A stretch of 64,000 bases of DNA from Dipteris shenzhenensis. Its lineage: Eukaryota > Polypodiophyta > Polypodiopsida > Gleicheniales. Under the pieces are notes generated by a model. The model was given only the letters and a program-made list of their open reading frames with translations. It had not been told where the DNA came from and did no database searches. Position numbers and translations under genes: made by a program. The stretch is from NCBI GenBank assembly GCA_047967505.1, contig CM106541.1, one strand, 5' to 3'. Below are positions 30,601 through 40,934 of the stretch, in pieces; the stretch's first letter is position 1, and each line of letters begins with the position of its first letter.

Positions 30601-31532
30601 AGAGCTTCCAGATCCAACGATGCCAGGGACCTTTTCAATCCTTTAATCAGCCCCTCCATGAAGTAAGCATTTTGGATGGGGACTGCCGGGGTAGTTGCTG
30701 CATCGAGGCGGCGGATCAATGACCGAAACCTGGCCGCATACGCCTCCACTTCTTGGTTCTTCTGTTCCAGTCTCCCCAGTTTGGCCAGGACATGAACACG
30801 GGTCTTGTCCTCCCGAAACCGGAGCAAAAAGGCATCCCGCAGTAGATCAAACGTGGCGAAATGGGTAGCTCCATATTGCGCGATCCATACTGCCACCTGC
30901 TTCTGCAGTGTCGGGATGAAAGTCGCCATCTTCATAAGATCTGTCGCCTGCACTGGTGGAGCCGTATTCACCATCCATGCCATCTCAAATGACAGTATAT
31001 GTGCATCCGCATCCTCCTTATCCCGTCCCGAAAACTTGGGGTACTTCACCGTCATCCTGGGTACCAATGGTGGAATAGCCGCGCTACTTACCGCCGGAAC
31101 TCCACCCCCGCCTCCGCCTCCACCGCCTCCACCTCCCCTACCGGGATCTGGTGACGGACCTGGGGCTCCGCTTCCTGCAGGCACACCACCCCTCCGTCTC
31201 CTGGGACTCGGTGGTGGGGAATTCCGCAACGGTGACACTTCGTCTTCCGGAGGAGTACTTGTTAAATCGAACGGGCTACTGCGTCCGGAGGATTCGCCTT
31301 CCTCCTGAACACCGGAAACGACTGGACCTTCCTCTCCTGGGATCAGCGGAGGTGTGTCAGAGCGGCTACTACTCTCACTATCCGTGAAGAAGCCGAAGAG
31401 AAGATCACGTTGAGCCACATATCTGTCATGCCGTTCCTCGCGGGTTGTACGTGCCGATACTGGAGTTGTAGGCTCCCGAGGCCATGCCGGAGAGCGCGAT
31501 GTTCCCCCTGGCTCACTCCCAGCGTCATTCAT
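27654..31532 (-). CDS. gag-pol: Gypsy-2 Gag, protease and reverse transcriptase
   Basis: The 1,292-codon frame starts at the first ATG after the PBS (31532, about 90 bases away). Residues 1-150 are Pro/Ser-rich and include a 13-Gly run (132-144). The Gag core is at about 160-330 (MTVKYPKFSGRDKEDADAHI onward). Three knuckles follow: CNRCRNAGHLAEEC (405), CAICQTATHTTEIC (425) and CFYCNQPGHRKVDC (493). The protease core VLLDGGSGVNIL is at 764, and the linker before reverse transcriptase at about 1005-1035. Reverse transcriptase keeps LRVCVDYRKLNAATI (1102), YSFLDGFSGYNQVQM (1138) and the catalytic QVFLDDFSVFG (1202). The last 22 residues after VEAIR come from the shifted frame caused by the 43-bp duplication. 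Gag should form the particle, with protease cutting the precursor. No other break is visible. Confidence 0.92.
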   Translation of the reverse strand: MNDAGSEPGGTSRSPAWPREPTTPVSARTTREERHDRYVAQRDLLFGFFTDSESSSRSDTPPLIPGEEGPVVSGVQEEGESSGRSSPFDLTSTPPEDEVSPLRNSPPPSPRRRRGGVPAGSGAPGPSPDPGRGGGGGGGGGGGGVPAVSSAAIPPLVPRMTVKYPKFSGRDKEDADAHILSFEMAWMVNTAPPVQATDLMKMATFIPTLQKQVAVWIAQYGATHFATFDLLRDAFLLRFREDKTRVHVLAKLGRLEQKNQEVEAYAARFRSLIRRLDAATTPAVPIQNAYFMEGLIKGLKRSLASLDLEALSLEEVVQAAVRAEQVLFTSKGRKGKVKYEEAEGDSDTDNEEESDQSDEEEDKRSMRRKAGKAAGKLFPEGSAAGAKSRDSGIGSSSKVRKDTWCNRCRNAGHLAEECGLNERWCAICQTATHTTEICRYNARIAPTLAVAAVVAAPAAAPAAVPAAPAKRPWRPRTAGTGADEPAGERTFLCFYCNQPGHRKVDCELFKRHKAEREATRGSGEGKSAPAVNAVLIIECDDASQQQDSKEPSPKSEEVPEVPAGVPVEGKVGGSASGDVLVVTRSQEKVREYKAQQEKGRPTALDWQAQQKVRSTVGEWVQKTPTVLPRPSAEKAVSVTENGAKVARRLQGEQPEATCLPTSQKDSLMTGEEGVEPYDLWQDLRKQQIHMTMEQLLALVPNFRSSLIKQLTEPVRAMESEMEAVTMEVSSDESAKPAAEAQPPVFDEAVPVISVTLENSRVGGVLLDGGSGVNILSEQMLVPLGITKWESAPFAVRMADQRRVQPLGLLRGLKMEVCGVKFEIAAVILRMEDISGSYPLLLGRPWLRQARVKQDWQSDRITIRKGKKKLKLSVHTKQGLRTPFRPTMAEGIHMMDGMGVEEEDDYFSRNTELVSLFEVDVVAVLKQYQHQIPSATQESSSSTKEPVEGSLPEGTGDMPDEAGVAEAERVFEQELRRLRRVKEDELLDLNLGTEEEPKNVRVSAKLDKGFRGKLETLLKSFKDVFAWDYTDLLGIDPKFYQHRINLQKDAIPVRQQRYRMNPNYAQRVKEELDRLLKVGFIYPVDRATWLSPIVIVPKKNLKLRVCVDYRKLNAATITDPFPLPFNDTMLDTVAGHEMYSFLDGFSGYNQVQMAPEDREKTAFITEWGAFAFLVMAFGLKNAPATFQRMVQEIFDDYLLIFMQVFLDDFSVFGSREQHLEHLKKCLTRCREARLCLNPMKCAFAVGSGMLLGCIVSAEGIAVDPAKVEAIRRRHCGRSGEGRSDSAGKGSWQR
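27679..27764. repeat. Perfect 43-bp tandem duplication splitting Gypsy-2 Pol
   Basis: 27679-27721 and 27722-27764 are identical (starting GCCGAATCGCTTCGACC). Since 43 is one more than a multiple of three, the duplication shifts the frame between reverse transcriptase and RNase H. Homology is continuous on either side. Confidence 0.97.
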
Positions 31533-31620
31533 GCGCTAGTCCACGCACCGAGGAATCAGAGTATTACAGATGGGGAGCATCCAACCTCTCCGGGGTATCC
31601 ACCGCGACGAACATGGAAAT

Positions 31621-31635
31621 CTTCCGTGGTCGCCA
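31621..31635 (-). promoter_or_regulatory. Gypsy-2 primer-binding site, not initiator Met type
   Basis: Three bases inside the 5' LTR the minus strand reads TGGCGACCACGGAAG. It starts TGG as required to pair with a tRNA 3' CCA, but differs from the iMet PBS used by the copia elements here. TGGCGA starts are known from Tat/Ogre-type elements that prime with tRNA-Arg; the tRNA used here is not established. Confidence 0.7.
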
Positions 31636-31638
31636 AAG

Positions 31639-32141
31639 TGTTAGCCCTCTCTACTCTGAAGACTAACTCGAAACGCACTACTGCGACAGATTTACATGCG
31701 TAATCGAACTTCAGAACTGCGTATGAAAATTCATAGAGTAGAACAGTGATCGACAGAATCATTCATGATAAAACAATAAGGTAGATGCAATAGAATATCT
31801 GTATTACACTTCTCCGAGCAGTACAACACCGTACTCTCTGATACATAACAATGTTCCTCTTCTGATCACACTGATCCTTGCTCCGATCCTCATCAATGAG
31901 CCCCCCGAATGATCGCTCTCTTCTCTTTTATCTAACCGGCACACATAACTCCTTCACGGTTGCCGTGACGGTTGCCGTGATGGTTGCCGTGATGGTTGCC
32001 GTGCCTCTTCAGTTCTCCGCCTGGTCCTAGAACTTCCGTCTTTTCATATCTCACTATAAACTAGATACAACGTATTAATGATAATGATCTAAGGACTCCC
32101 CCCCTAGTTCCTCTTTGCTGTTGCTGCTTTTGCCCTTAACA
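31639..32141 (-). repeat. Gypsy-2 5' LTR
   Basis: 503 bp; as the 3' LTR but with four instead of three units of the 12-bp GTTGCCGTGAYG repeat (near 31961-32008). No other difference was seen. Confidence 0.95.
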
Positions 32142-32146
32142 CACAT
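32142..32146. repeat. Target-site duplication of Gypsy-2, right copy (CACAT)
   Basis: Matches 22390-22394. Confidence 0.95.
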
Positions 32147-32830
32147 CTCCTTCCTTCTCATATATTTACATTACAATAAATTTGGCAAACAAACACACAG
32201 TGATACTGAATACAAGATTTGAAAAAGAACTCACATTGCACACAAGTTTTACATTACATATCATGCCTGCCATGCTTATATGATTACATGTATCATGAAG
32301 ACAAATATCAAGCTACACATATCCTTCCTCCCCATACTTGGTATCTTCCTCCATACACCCATCTAAAGAAAAGGAGTAGCCTACACATCATATTAAATAC
32401 CTTTCTCTCCTTACTTTCACACTGAAATCCTTATGGAGAGACAACAACATAGGAGCACGTAGAATATATGATTCAAATAGCCAAAACGTGCTCATACTCT
32501 ACATGTACATATCATGCCTTTCATGTTTGCAGAAGTACATCTTCCAAACATCTAATCTAAAAAATGGAAGGCATGTAGAGCAAAAAAGCACATTACATCT
32601 ATTGCATTTTCTACTATTCACATGAAAGGCTGACATATCTTATCTCTAATGCTTGCAAAAGTATATCCTTACTTCCATTACAAAAACATAGAAGGATCCC
32701 TACCTCTATAATCTGCATGTTCAGCAAAGAACAATAGAATGTCTTTCACATCATCTAGTCTATGGAAGATGGATTTCTTTTTCCAGTCAGTGCTTGAAAC
32801 AACTCAATCTTAGTCAACGCTGCTTGATGC
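32147..32830. other. Non-coding, AT-rich, downstream of the transposase remnant
   Basis: No frame with sense. Words such as ACATATCATGCCT-CCATG recur at about 32255 and 32508, a weak internal repeat of 240-250 bases. It may be the 3' flank of the element to the right, cut by Gypsy-2. Confidence 0.35.
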
Positions 32831-32835
32831 ATAAA

Positions 32836-35734
32836 CTAATGCACTGTATCACTCAATCCCAACACTATAATGAACATAAAGTATATGTGCTTGCAAGGTA
32901 TATAAGGAGTTTTACTTGTCTCCCTTTGAGTGAAATCAAGACATGTACAATGTGGGAATTCTGAAATTGAGACACAGTATGTTAGCCCCTTGGAAATTGA
33001 ACCTGATGTACGAATGTGGAAAAGATGCACCTCATTTGGAATAATAGTGCTCTCTCTTACAACCTCCCCATTCTCTGCAATTGCCTTGCTTATCCTTTCT
33101 TTGAATTCTTTATTCAACTTAGTTCCCCATGACACAAGCTTTCCATCACGATGAGATGGGTGCACATGGCTTGGCGTACAGATTTTTTGCATACGAGATG
33201 GGAAGCTCATGACACCAATAGCATCATCAGTCTCAAATACAAATCTTGCCCTTACCAAGGTCTCCCTTTCATCCATAGTAATTGATGTCCCACATGCAAC
33301 CTTCCACACACCTGGAGAGTTTCCAGGAACACCCTGAATGGAATTATCCACCTTCCATGTATGGGTCACAGTACTATTGCAAAACCAAACAAATTGTTCT
33401 ATCAATCCATTGGAAAGTTGCCTTCTTCCCTTAAAGCAAGGCGCTGGCACACCATTGCTTGCACTTCTACCAAGCACATTGATCATTGCCCCACACCATC
33501 TCTGACTTTCTATCAAGTAACCAAAGCATGTGACAACACTATGTGCTTCAGTTCTCCTAATTGCCCAATTGGCATCATGAATGTTTGCCTCTCTACAAAC
33601 TACCTGGTTTGTAGGATTTAAAAATCAAGTTGTTGTCTTTTTCCAATCACTCTCTTTGTAGTGACAGTGATGTATTCAGGGTGATGACTATCAAGTGCAT
33701 GGACCACAGTTGAACATGTAGAACTCCTCTTTCTTCTCATACTTATCAGCTCTATCATCAGTCTATCCATCTTTGGAGAGTGTAACCCAGCCTCTTTAAT
33801 CACAGTGTGTGACAAATCAATAGGCCTATTTCTATCTCCTTTACTAGATCCACCACCATCAAGCATTCTTTGTCATAGAACATCCGAATTCGGACCTGTA
33901 CCAAGTGTTTTCCATTCAAAAAGGCATTATAGTGAGCACTCTGAAGGACACTCATTGCAAGATCTGCAACACAAGCTTCATACAATGTTATGTGTCTTGC
34001 ATACCCATGTGGTGCTCTCATGCTAGAGTGTTTTGTCTCTGAAAGATTTACTGTAGGAACAAACCCAGAATTTTTCTCTTGCTGCAAAAACATTCCCCCC
34101 CATTGGTTGACTCTAACATCCCACCAAGCCAACCATGTGTGGAGTGCTGGCAACTCACCCTCTTTCACATGCGATGGAGATCAATACAAGATCAATGGTC
34201 TCTTGCATTGATCTACAGAACAGTTGTCATTGCCTCCCTCCATTTCCTACATAGAACCTTATGCTCCTCCTGAAATTGTGGCTTAATGCATCTTTTGGTA
34301 TGCTCAACCATGCTCATCTCCCAGTGAAAACCATAAGTCCTTTCTTTACCCTCCATTACATTTTTAGGCCCACAATTGTAAACTGTGCAGATAGCAAGCC
34401 AATTTGCTCATGCTCCATCTACCATGAATCCTCAGAATTTAGGTGGTTCAAAACCATTCTTCTCCATCTGACTATTCAAAAGCTTCCAGAATTTCACTTG
34501 TGCATGGGTATCTTCCACCTTGAATTCACATATAGCTATTGTTAAGAGTTCCCTTATGTAAGGGTCATAGACATGAGCACCCATAGTTGACCATCCTTTT
34601 ACTCGATGGACGTGGTCAAAATGCACCCATTGTGATCCAAGGCTACCTTCTGGCCGCATAAATCAACCCCTGATCCTGGACCAATGGTCGACATTTTGAA
34701 AATATGTGGTTGTTGTTCATCTTGCAACTGCCCAGGAAACAAGATACTTTGCACATATGGATATTTGCATCTCTTTTTCAAACCCAGTATTGAATCCATT
34801 ACACCATCTCCTCCTCTAGCACCACATCTTGCACTCTGCACTATTCTCTAAAGCCTTCTCCTTTGTGTCATTGGTGTGATTGTATCTAAAGCCTCTTCAA
34901 ATTTTTGGTAATCTAGAGGTTCCATAGCAACCCCCTCCTTTGCAAGCAACATATCCATCATAAGGTCTTGTGTAATTGAGATGTCAATGTTTTTGCAAGA
35001 TGAATTTGCATTTAGCCTAGCACACATTGAAACAAGATCATCCACTTGCAATTCCTTTGCACGACTTTTTCCTTTCTCAACAGGATGGTCATGGAGCCCA
35101 ACATGCATAGCACATCTTGTCATCTTCGCTCTTTCATGAGGCAAGCAATAATATATGATAGCACTGCATTGATAAACACACTCTAGGATTTCCAAACAAT
35201 GCTTGTAGATAATTGATCCCAAGGTTGGATCAATTGGACCAGGCACAGGTGGCTTCCTAAGCTTTCCCTTCCATTGTGTATCATTCAGAACTCCCATTCG
35301 TTCAAGGTAAAGACAATGAACATTACAGCATCTCAAGTATCCAGAACATCTACTCATCCTTACAATTCCATTGAAAAGTCTTGTGAACATGTTGAATATT
35401 TTGTCCATACATGACCATCGGCATTTTGTCCCATTCCAAACATTGGAGATCCATCAGGCAAAGGGGGGACTTCAAAGACAACATGCCCATCATAAGTTTT
35501 AGGCAGTTAAACAACCTTCTCAACCCCAACTGTAGAAGTTAATGCAACATGCAAAGAACTATTCAAAGGCATCTTCTCTATAATTGAAATAACACTATTC
35601 ACTTCAGCATTTTGAAAGTCACTATGAGAATATTTCCTTCTTATCACCTCAACTCTGAAGGTTGAATGTTGTTTTCCATTGATCTTGTACCCTTTTTGAC
35701 TGTCCTCGGGAAGCACTATGGCAATGTCATCCAC
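32836..35734 (-). pseudogene. DDE-type transposase-like gene with SWIM zinc finger, broken
   Basis: Minus-strand fragments follow in sensible order. 35734-34848: N-terminal part with a Cys-rich zinc-finger-like stretch (CSGYLRCCNVHCLYL near 35340, then CAMHVGLHDHP near 35105). 34659-34180: a catalytic-core-like part with KGWSTMGAHVYDPYIRELL, GFMVDGA near 34420, and RTYGFHWEMSMVEHTKRCI near 34325. 34168-33618: PTVNLSETKHSSMR, the motif that follows the core in Mutator-like transposases. 33516-32836: 226 open codons ending in a SWIM finger (C-x-C ... C-x-H; residues 190, 192, 208 and 210, near 32887-32949). At least five stops or shifts separate the parts. It most resembles MULE-related transposases, which cut and paste DNA; a domesticated SWIM protein is the alternative. 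The terminal repeats were not identified. Confidence 0.55.
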
Positions 35735-36949
35735 TCCGATTTCTTGATGTAGACTAATCTCCTCATCCGCAAGGTGAAAGTGGTTCCTTGAGATCTACTA
35801 GGGAGACCTCCAATAAAGGAGTGTCGTAACGAATGGACAATGTTTCTGATTCTCCAAAGCGAATGAACATAGATGCAGGCATGTTTTAGATGCACAAATG
35901 AACACTAAAGGATTGGAGCCACCCACTACGGGAACAATTTCATCAATTTGCAAGTGCAAAAGAAGACATAGCTCTAGAATAGCTAGCGGCTCCATTTTAC
36001 AAAAGAAGATATAGCCAGTAGAAGAGTGTGATAAAAAATGACATTGCCAGAGAAGAGGTGGCATCAGAAGAGCAAATGGAAGCACAAGAGATGGAAATAG
36101 AAGAAAGGCAATGGAAGAGAAGATGTTGATAGAAGAGGACATGGCAATGGAAGAGAAGATGTTGATAGAAGGAAGAGATGACAAAAGAAGAGAAGACATG
36201 AAGAAATTTTGTCTTTGAAAAGTGGTGAGTTAGATGATGCCGTCACAATTATCTTCACAAAGGCTCCATGACATGGTTCATATTATCCTGTTTCTTTTCC
36301 ATGAAAATGGTAATCTGAATAAAGGCTACATAACTTGCAAACACGAATCTAGTAAGAGGAAAAATTTAATATCCTTGCCTACAAAACTAGAACATTGTAA
36401 CTTTAATGGTAGAATGTTAATTAATGCATACATTTATGCATGAAATGCTAGTCATGTAAGAATGTTAATTTTAGTAATAATAGCATTAGTTAGTAACGTA
36501 TGGTTTAGTCATGCAAGGTTGGCTTACATGAATGTAACAATAATAAGGTAACTCTGGTTTGGCTAACATAGAGAAATATGGGGAAGATAGAGAGAGAGTA
36601 TTCACGTACATTTCCAAGTGAATTTCTAGGAGAATTTCTCCAGGCAGCCAAGTTTCTGGCTGACATTTACAATCATACAGGAGTGAAAAATTTACATGTC
36701 AGTAAAAACTCTTACACTCCTTGGCACGGGAAAAATACAAGATTGGGCTCAACTCATATCCTTGCTACTAACCAATTATGTATCCACTACACATAATGGA
36801 TTGCAAAAGCTACATTGCCCATCTATTGGCCATTATAATTAGGTTTGCAATACAACAAGTGGAAGCCTCTACACCCCTCTCAACACAAGATATAGAATAA
36901 TTTGAAACATTGATATTATCTCTAGAATAGGAACTAGAGCCTCCATCTA
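35735..36949. other. Non-coding interval with a small purine-rich repeat
   Basis: At 36060-36190 the words GGCAATGGAAGAGAAGATG and TTGATAGAAG recur, giving Ser/Leu-rich frames on the minus strand that are not genes. The rest is AT-rich without signals. Confidence 0.4.
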
Positions 36950-38150
36950 CTCTCAATGCAGATGACATGGATGGATGACAATTCGATCAAATTCCAAAGA
37001 ATGACAGTGTGGATCTCTACCAAAGAATTCTGCAACTCAATTTAGAATTGCTCCCGCAATAGAAGGACTCCAGGGAAGAAATCCAAGAGGGGACCATGCC
37101 ACACAATGACTTTACAAGTAAGCCAAATAGTGTGTCTCTTCAAGAATCACAAGTCAACAATGTTGATGACACTATGGCTCTAGGGCCATAGCACCAAAAT
37201 GTCTCTAGTGACACGAAAAAGATTAGGATTCCACATGGGCACATGGGAGCCAACTACATGAACAATATAAGCAAGGCAATATCACATTCTAGATCATATA
37301 GCATCATAGTCAACAATTGCAAAAATGGTCACAATTATTTGCTAGCATGGCGCAGCAAAGAGAAATGGAAAGACAGATGATCCCATCACGCCAAACCAAG
37401 TTGCAAAGTGTCGAGGCTGAAATTCATAAGCTCAAGAAAATCATGGCAAATAAAATGCAACAAATCGTTGTACAAAATGCTATAGTAGGCAATAGGAAGG
37501 ATGCCTTACAAGCCACAATTTTTCTCCAAGAAAAACACCTAGAGCTATTTGATGCCTTCAGCAGAAAGTAAGAGGTTAAGTTATCCCTCTCCCAAATGCA
37601 AGTCTCTTATGATGATTTAAAAAAGAAAATGGTGCACTTAAATGAAAACCTGTTGCTTAAAGAGGATCAGATCCATGCCACAATAGACATAAACAATGAG
37701 TTACAGCACAGCCTCAAAGAAGGTAAACATCAAATTCAAGCACTAGAGAAGGAATGCATAGCATCATGAATGCCAAAGTAGAACTGGATGCTCACGAACA
37801 AGAGATACTCCAACTCTGCATGCTTAATGGTCGATTGCCAGCACAGCCAAAAGTAGCTCAACAATTCAATATTCTAAAGCCTGCATACACCTCAACACTA
37901 AGTAAGTATAAATAAAAGTTCATAGAGCTGCAAAATCATGATATAATTTCCAAGTTGGAACTTGGACTCCCAAGTCAAGCCAATGATGATGGGGAGGAGT
38001 CAACACAAGATTTGTTGCTATATGGCATCATTGATTTATACCAAGATCTTGTTGCAGTCCTCCAACAAGAGGATCACTTTGAAGAAAGAATACGCAACTC
38101 AAGATTCTACATACAGTATTTGGTCTTGATTGGACTAGGCCAGTAAGCAC
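36950..38150 (+). pseudogene. Coiled-coil ORF remnants, origin unknown
   Basis: Plus-strand open pieces at about 37302-37571, 37573-37768 and 37955-38146 share a Gln/Lys/Glu-rich, heptad-like composition (for example VEAEIHKLKKIMANKMQQ and LNENLLLKEDQIHATIDINN). They are separated by stops, so any protein is dead. I do not recognise the family. It could be the tail of an old retroelement or a host coiled-coil gene. Confidence 0.3.
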
Positions 38151-40934
38151 AAAGACGTTCCAAGATCCATGCCAACAGATGGATGAGGACGAGAGAAATG
38201 TGTTCTATCTCTCAATGCATGCAAATCTCATACGGTTAAAGTCTAATGCGATACTTCTATATGTGTGCTTGATGGGAAGTCCTCCTCTTTAGCTAGTACC
38301 CTGGACTCCTAACCTTACTACAACAATCACCATCAACTTCCCTACGATATAATTCCCATACAAATCAAGCATTGAAGCTAGCAATGCCTACCAAAAGTGA
38401 CAAAGATCTGCTCGAGGAATATGTGGTATATCTTCAATGTAATCTTCCCTATCTTGCCACTCTCTTTTCAGGTGTTCTCACATCCCTCCCTAACTCCAGT
38501 AACATCCTCCGTACCTTTTCAAAATCCACATTCCTTGCCATGCCTCTCAACACTACCTCCTAATCCAAATCTAACTCCTAGCATCTAGAACTTTTTTCCA
38601 TCACTTGAAAACCCTTCCCTTAAGGACTATCAAGTTGCTAAATCCATTTGCCGTGCTCTTCCTCCACTTTCCACCAACATCCCTACTTCCCCCTTCTCAA
38701 ATTCACTACTTGCTTCCACCTCATGCTTGTCCCCTATAACCTCTTCCTCTCCCCCAAGACCAAATATTCCTTAGATCTCAATTGAGTTTCCAATGGAAGG
38801 TGCTAGTAATGATTCCATCAATGAGCTTCATGAATTGGATAATCCAAATTGCACACCCACATAGGAGTTGAATAAGGATACAAATAGGATTCCCATGCTT
38901 GGCATCCCATTGGTGATTTTTGGAAGCAATACCCAAATATGCAGTCAAGGGGAGGATGGGATCTATTGGGATTTCAATGCATATTCACCAAGCACAAATC
39001 ACTCCAAACATAAGGAACAAATTGGAGCCACAAGCTGCTTGGAGTAGACCAAATTTTCTCAAAGAAAAGTGCCTCCTTTAGTATTTACACGCTCCATCTT
39101 CCTTTCGAATGCATCCCACATTTGATGTGGTACCCTATCCACTACCGATTGGATGCCAATCATTATGATCTAGATAAGGAAGATGCTCCTTGCAATTGAC
39201 CGCTACTAATCAATAGGAACTCTAAGGTAAAATGGACAAGCCAAGAAAAACTCATCAAAGCCTTGGACAAAAACATGCATCACATATGCAAGGTAGTATG
39301 AAAAAACACTCATGGAGAGCACCAAATATAGTGAAGCTTTAGTAGTAATCCTAGAGGTGTCCTTCACCATTGATGACCATTTACCCAAGCTTAGTTTCAA
39401 TCGGGGTAGTCGATAGAGCGAGTGAGAAAAAGCGAGCGGGCCCAAAAAAGCGAGCGATCTTTTCCACAATCCCTTATAGAGGTAGCCAACATAGCTCTGT
39501 GAAATCCACTATTTGGGAAGAATCTCCAAAATGAAACTTAACCTACTTTCCATATTTGGGAGAGTAAAGCAAGTTGATAATATATTATAATTATCTTGAT
39601 AACGTAACTTGGACTTGGTAGCATAGGAGAGACTAAAGCAACTAACACTTTTCCAACAACTCAATTCTCATATCCTTCAGTGAGTCTATTGACGATGACT
39701 TGCACAATTTATTGATATTTCATAGTCCCTCATATGGCTGCAAGTTGTATATTCATGCCTATGAGTCTCACTATATATGCATGTCAAAAGCTTTTATTGA
39801 TTTGCTTTCTCTTCACCAAGATCCTAGGTATTCATTTGCCTCATATAAAGTTGCAAACATATCTCACGCCTTTTTTAATGTTTTCATTGTATTTAACTAT
39901 CCAAGCACAACATCTTGTACATTTTGCTTTCTCAAATGGTAATTGTATTTGTCCTTCCTATCCCATTTAAATTGTGCATGTGAAATACATTGTGTCTATG
40001 GATTACTCGTGGATTACCAATAGCTAGTTTGTTAATGTACCATCAGCATATTCCCATTTGTCATCCAATAAACCAATGTACATTTCCAAGTAATGTGATT
40101 TGAGTTGTCTAGATTCACCAAAATCTCAAGATTAATGTTTCTTATAGTTGACATGATTTGGGTGTCAAATGACCTGTATACAAACCTGAGGTCAAAAAGT
40201 GATGTTTTGGACTAATAGTACAAGAAAAGATACAAAATTGATTAGAATTATCTCAATAATGTAACTTCCAATATGTGTCATTGGTAATCAAAAGAAAGTG
40301 AAGTGTCACTTCAAAACGTGGGATTGCATCACATACACAACAATTCTTCTACATTCAAAATGGGTTTTATTTTCCTACAATCAAAACATCCACATTGCTT
40401 GAAATTATACTTAGTAACATTAATACCACTTCACCCATATGTGGGAGAACCCAAGTGTCATTTGAAAGCATAGGATTGCATAGCTCACCTATATGTCAAG
40501 AAACCCAAGTGTCATTTGAAAGCATAGGATTTCATAATACATAGAGCAATATTACCATATTCAAAATGGGACTTCTTTTCACAAGTATCACCAAGCTCTC
40601 ATCAAAATGGTCTTTTAAATCATATTCTACTCCTCTTGACACTCATCATCAACAAAGTAAATGCGAGCTCATGGCCTATCTGAATGCCTCTCATCATATC
40701 TTCTTTCAATTGACATGAATCTTGCCATTTCTTCTGCATAGCATGGTAACAAACTACAATCAAACATACATTTGAAACCATAGTAAGTCAAAACGTTAAA
40801 GACACAATAACAACAATCCAAAAATATCCAAATGTCATCAAAGAAAGATCTAAGTTTAGTACCATACTAATCATCATATGGATTTGTGATGGGGTCCACT
40901 CTATCTTCATCCCCATCGCCATCATGCTCTGACC
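38151..40934. other. Non-coding interval
   Basis: No credible gene. A GCGAGCG cluster at 39412-39462 is related to 22154-22200. Near 40441-40540 a unit of about 55 bases (AACCCAAGTGTCATTTGAAAGCATAGGAT) occurs twice, with a weaker third relative near 40295. The remainder is AT-rich. Confidence 0.4.

Larger units (their letters stand above)
22395..32141 (-). mobile_element. Gypsy-2: very young Ty3/gypsy element with an extra 3' module
   Basis: The 9,747-bp element has LTRs of 491 and 503 bp that are identical apart from one extra 12-bp unit, a 5-bp target duplication and a PBS beside the 5' LTR. Two long frames (31532-27654 and 27610-22943) give Gag, protease and reverse transcriptase, then RNase H, integrase and a long extension. 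The only visible coding lesion is a 43-bp tandem duplication between them. CG dinucleotides are frequent inside and scarce in the old elements nearby, as expected before methylation-driven decay. Domain order and motifs place it in Ty3/gypsy, probably the Tat/Ogre-like group; lineage is inference. Confidence 0.95.
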
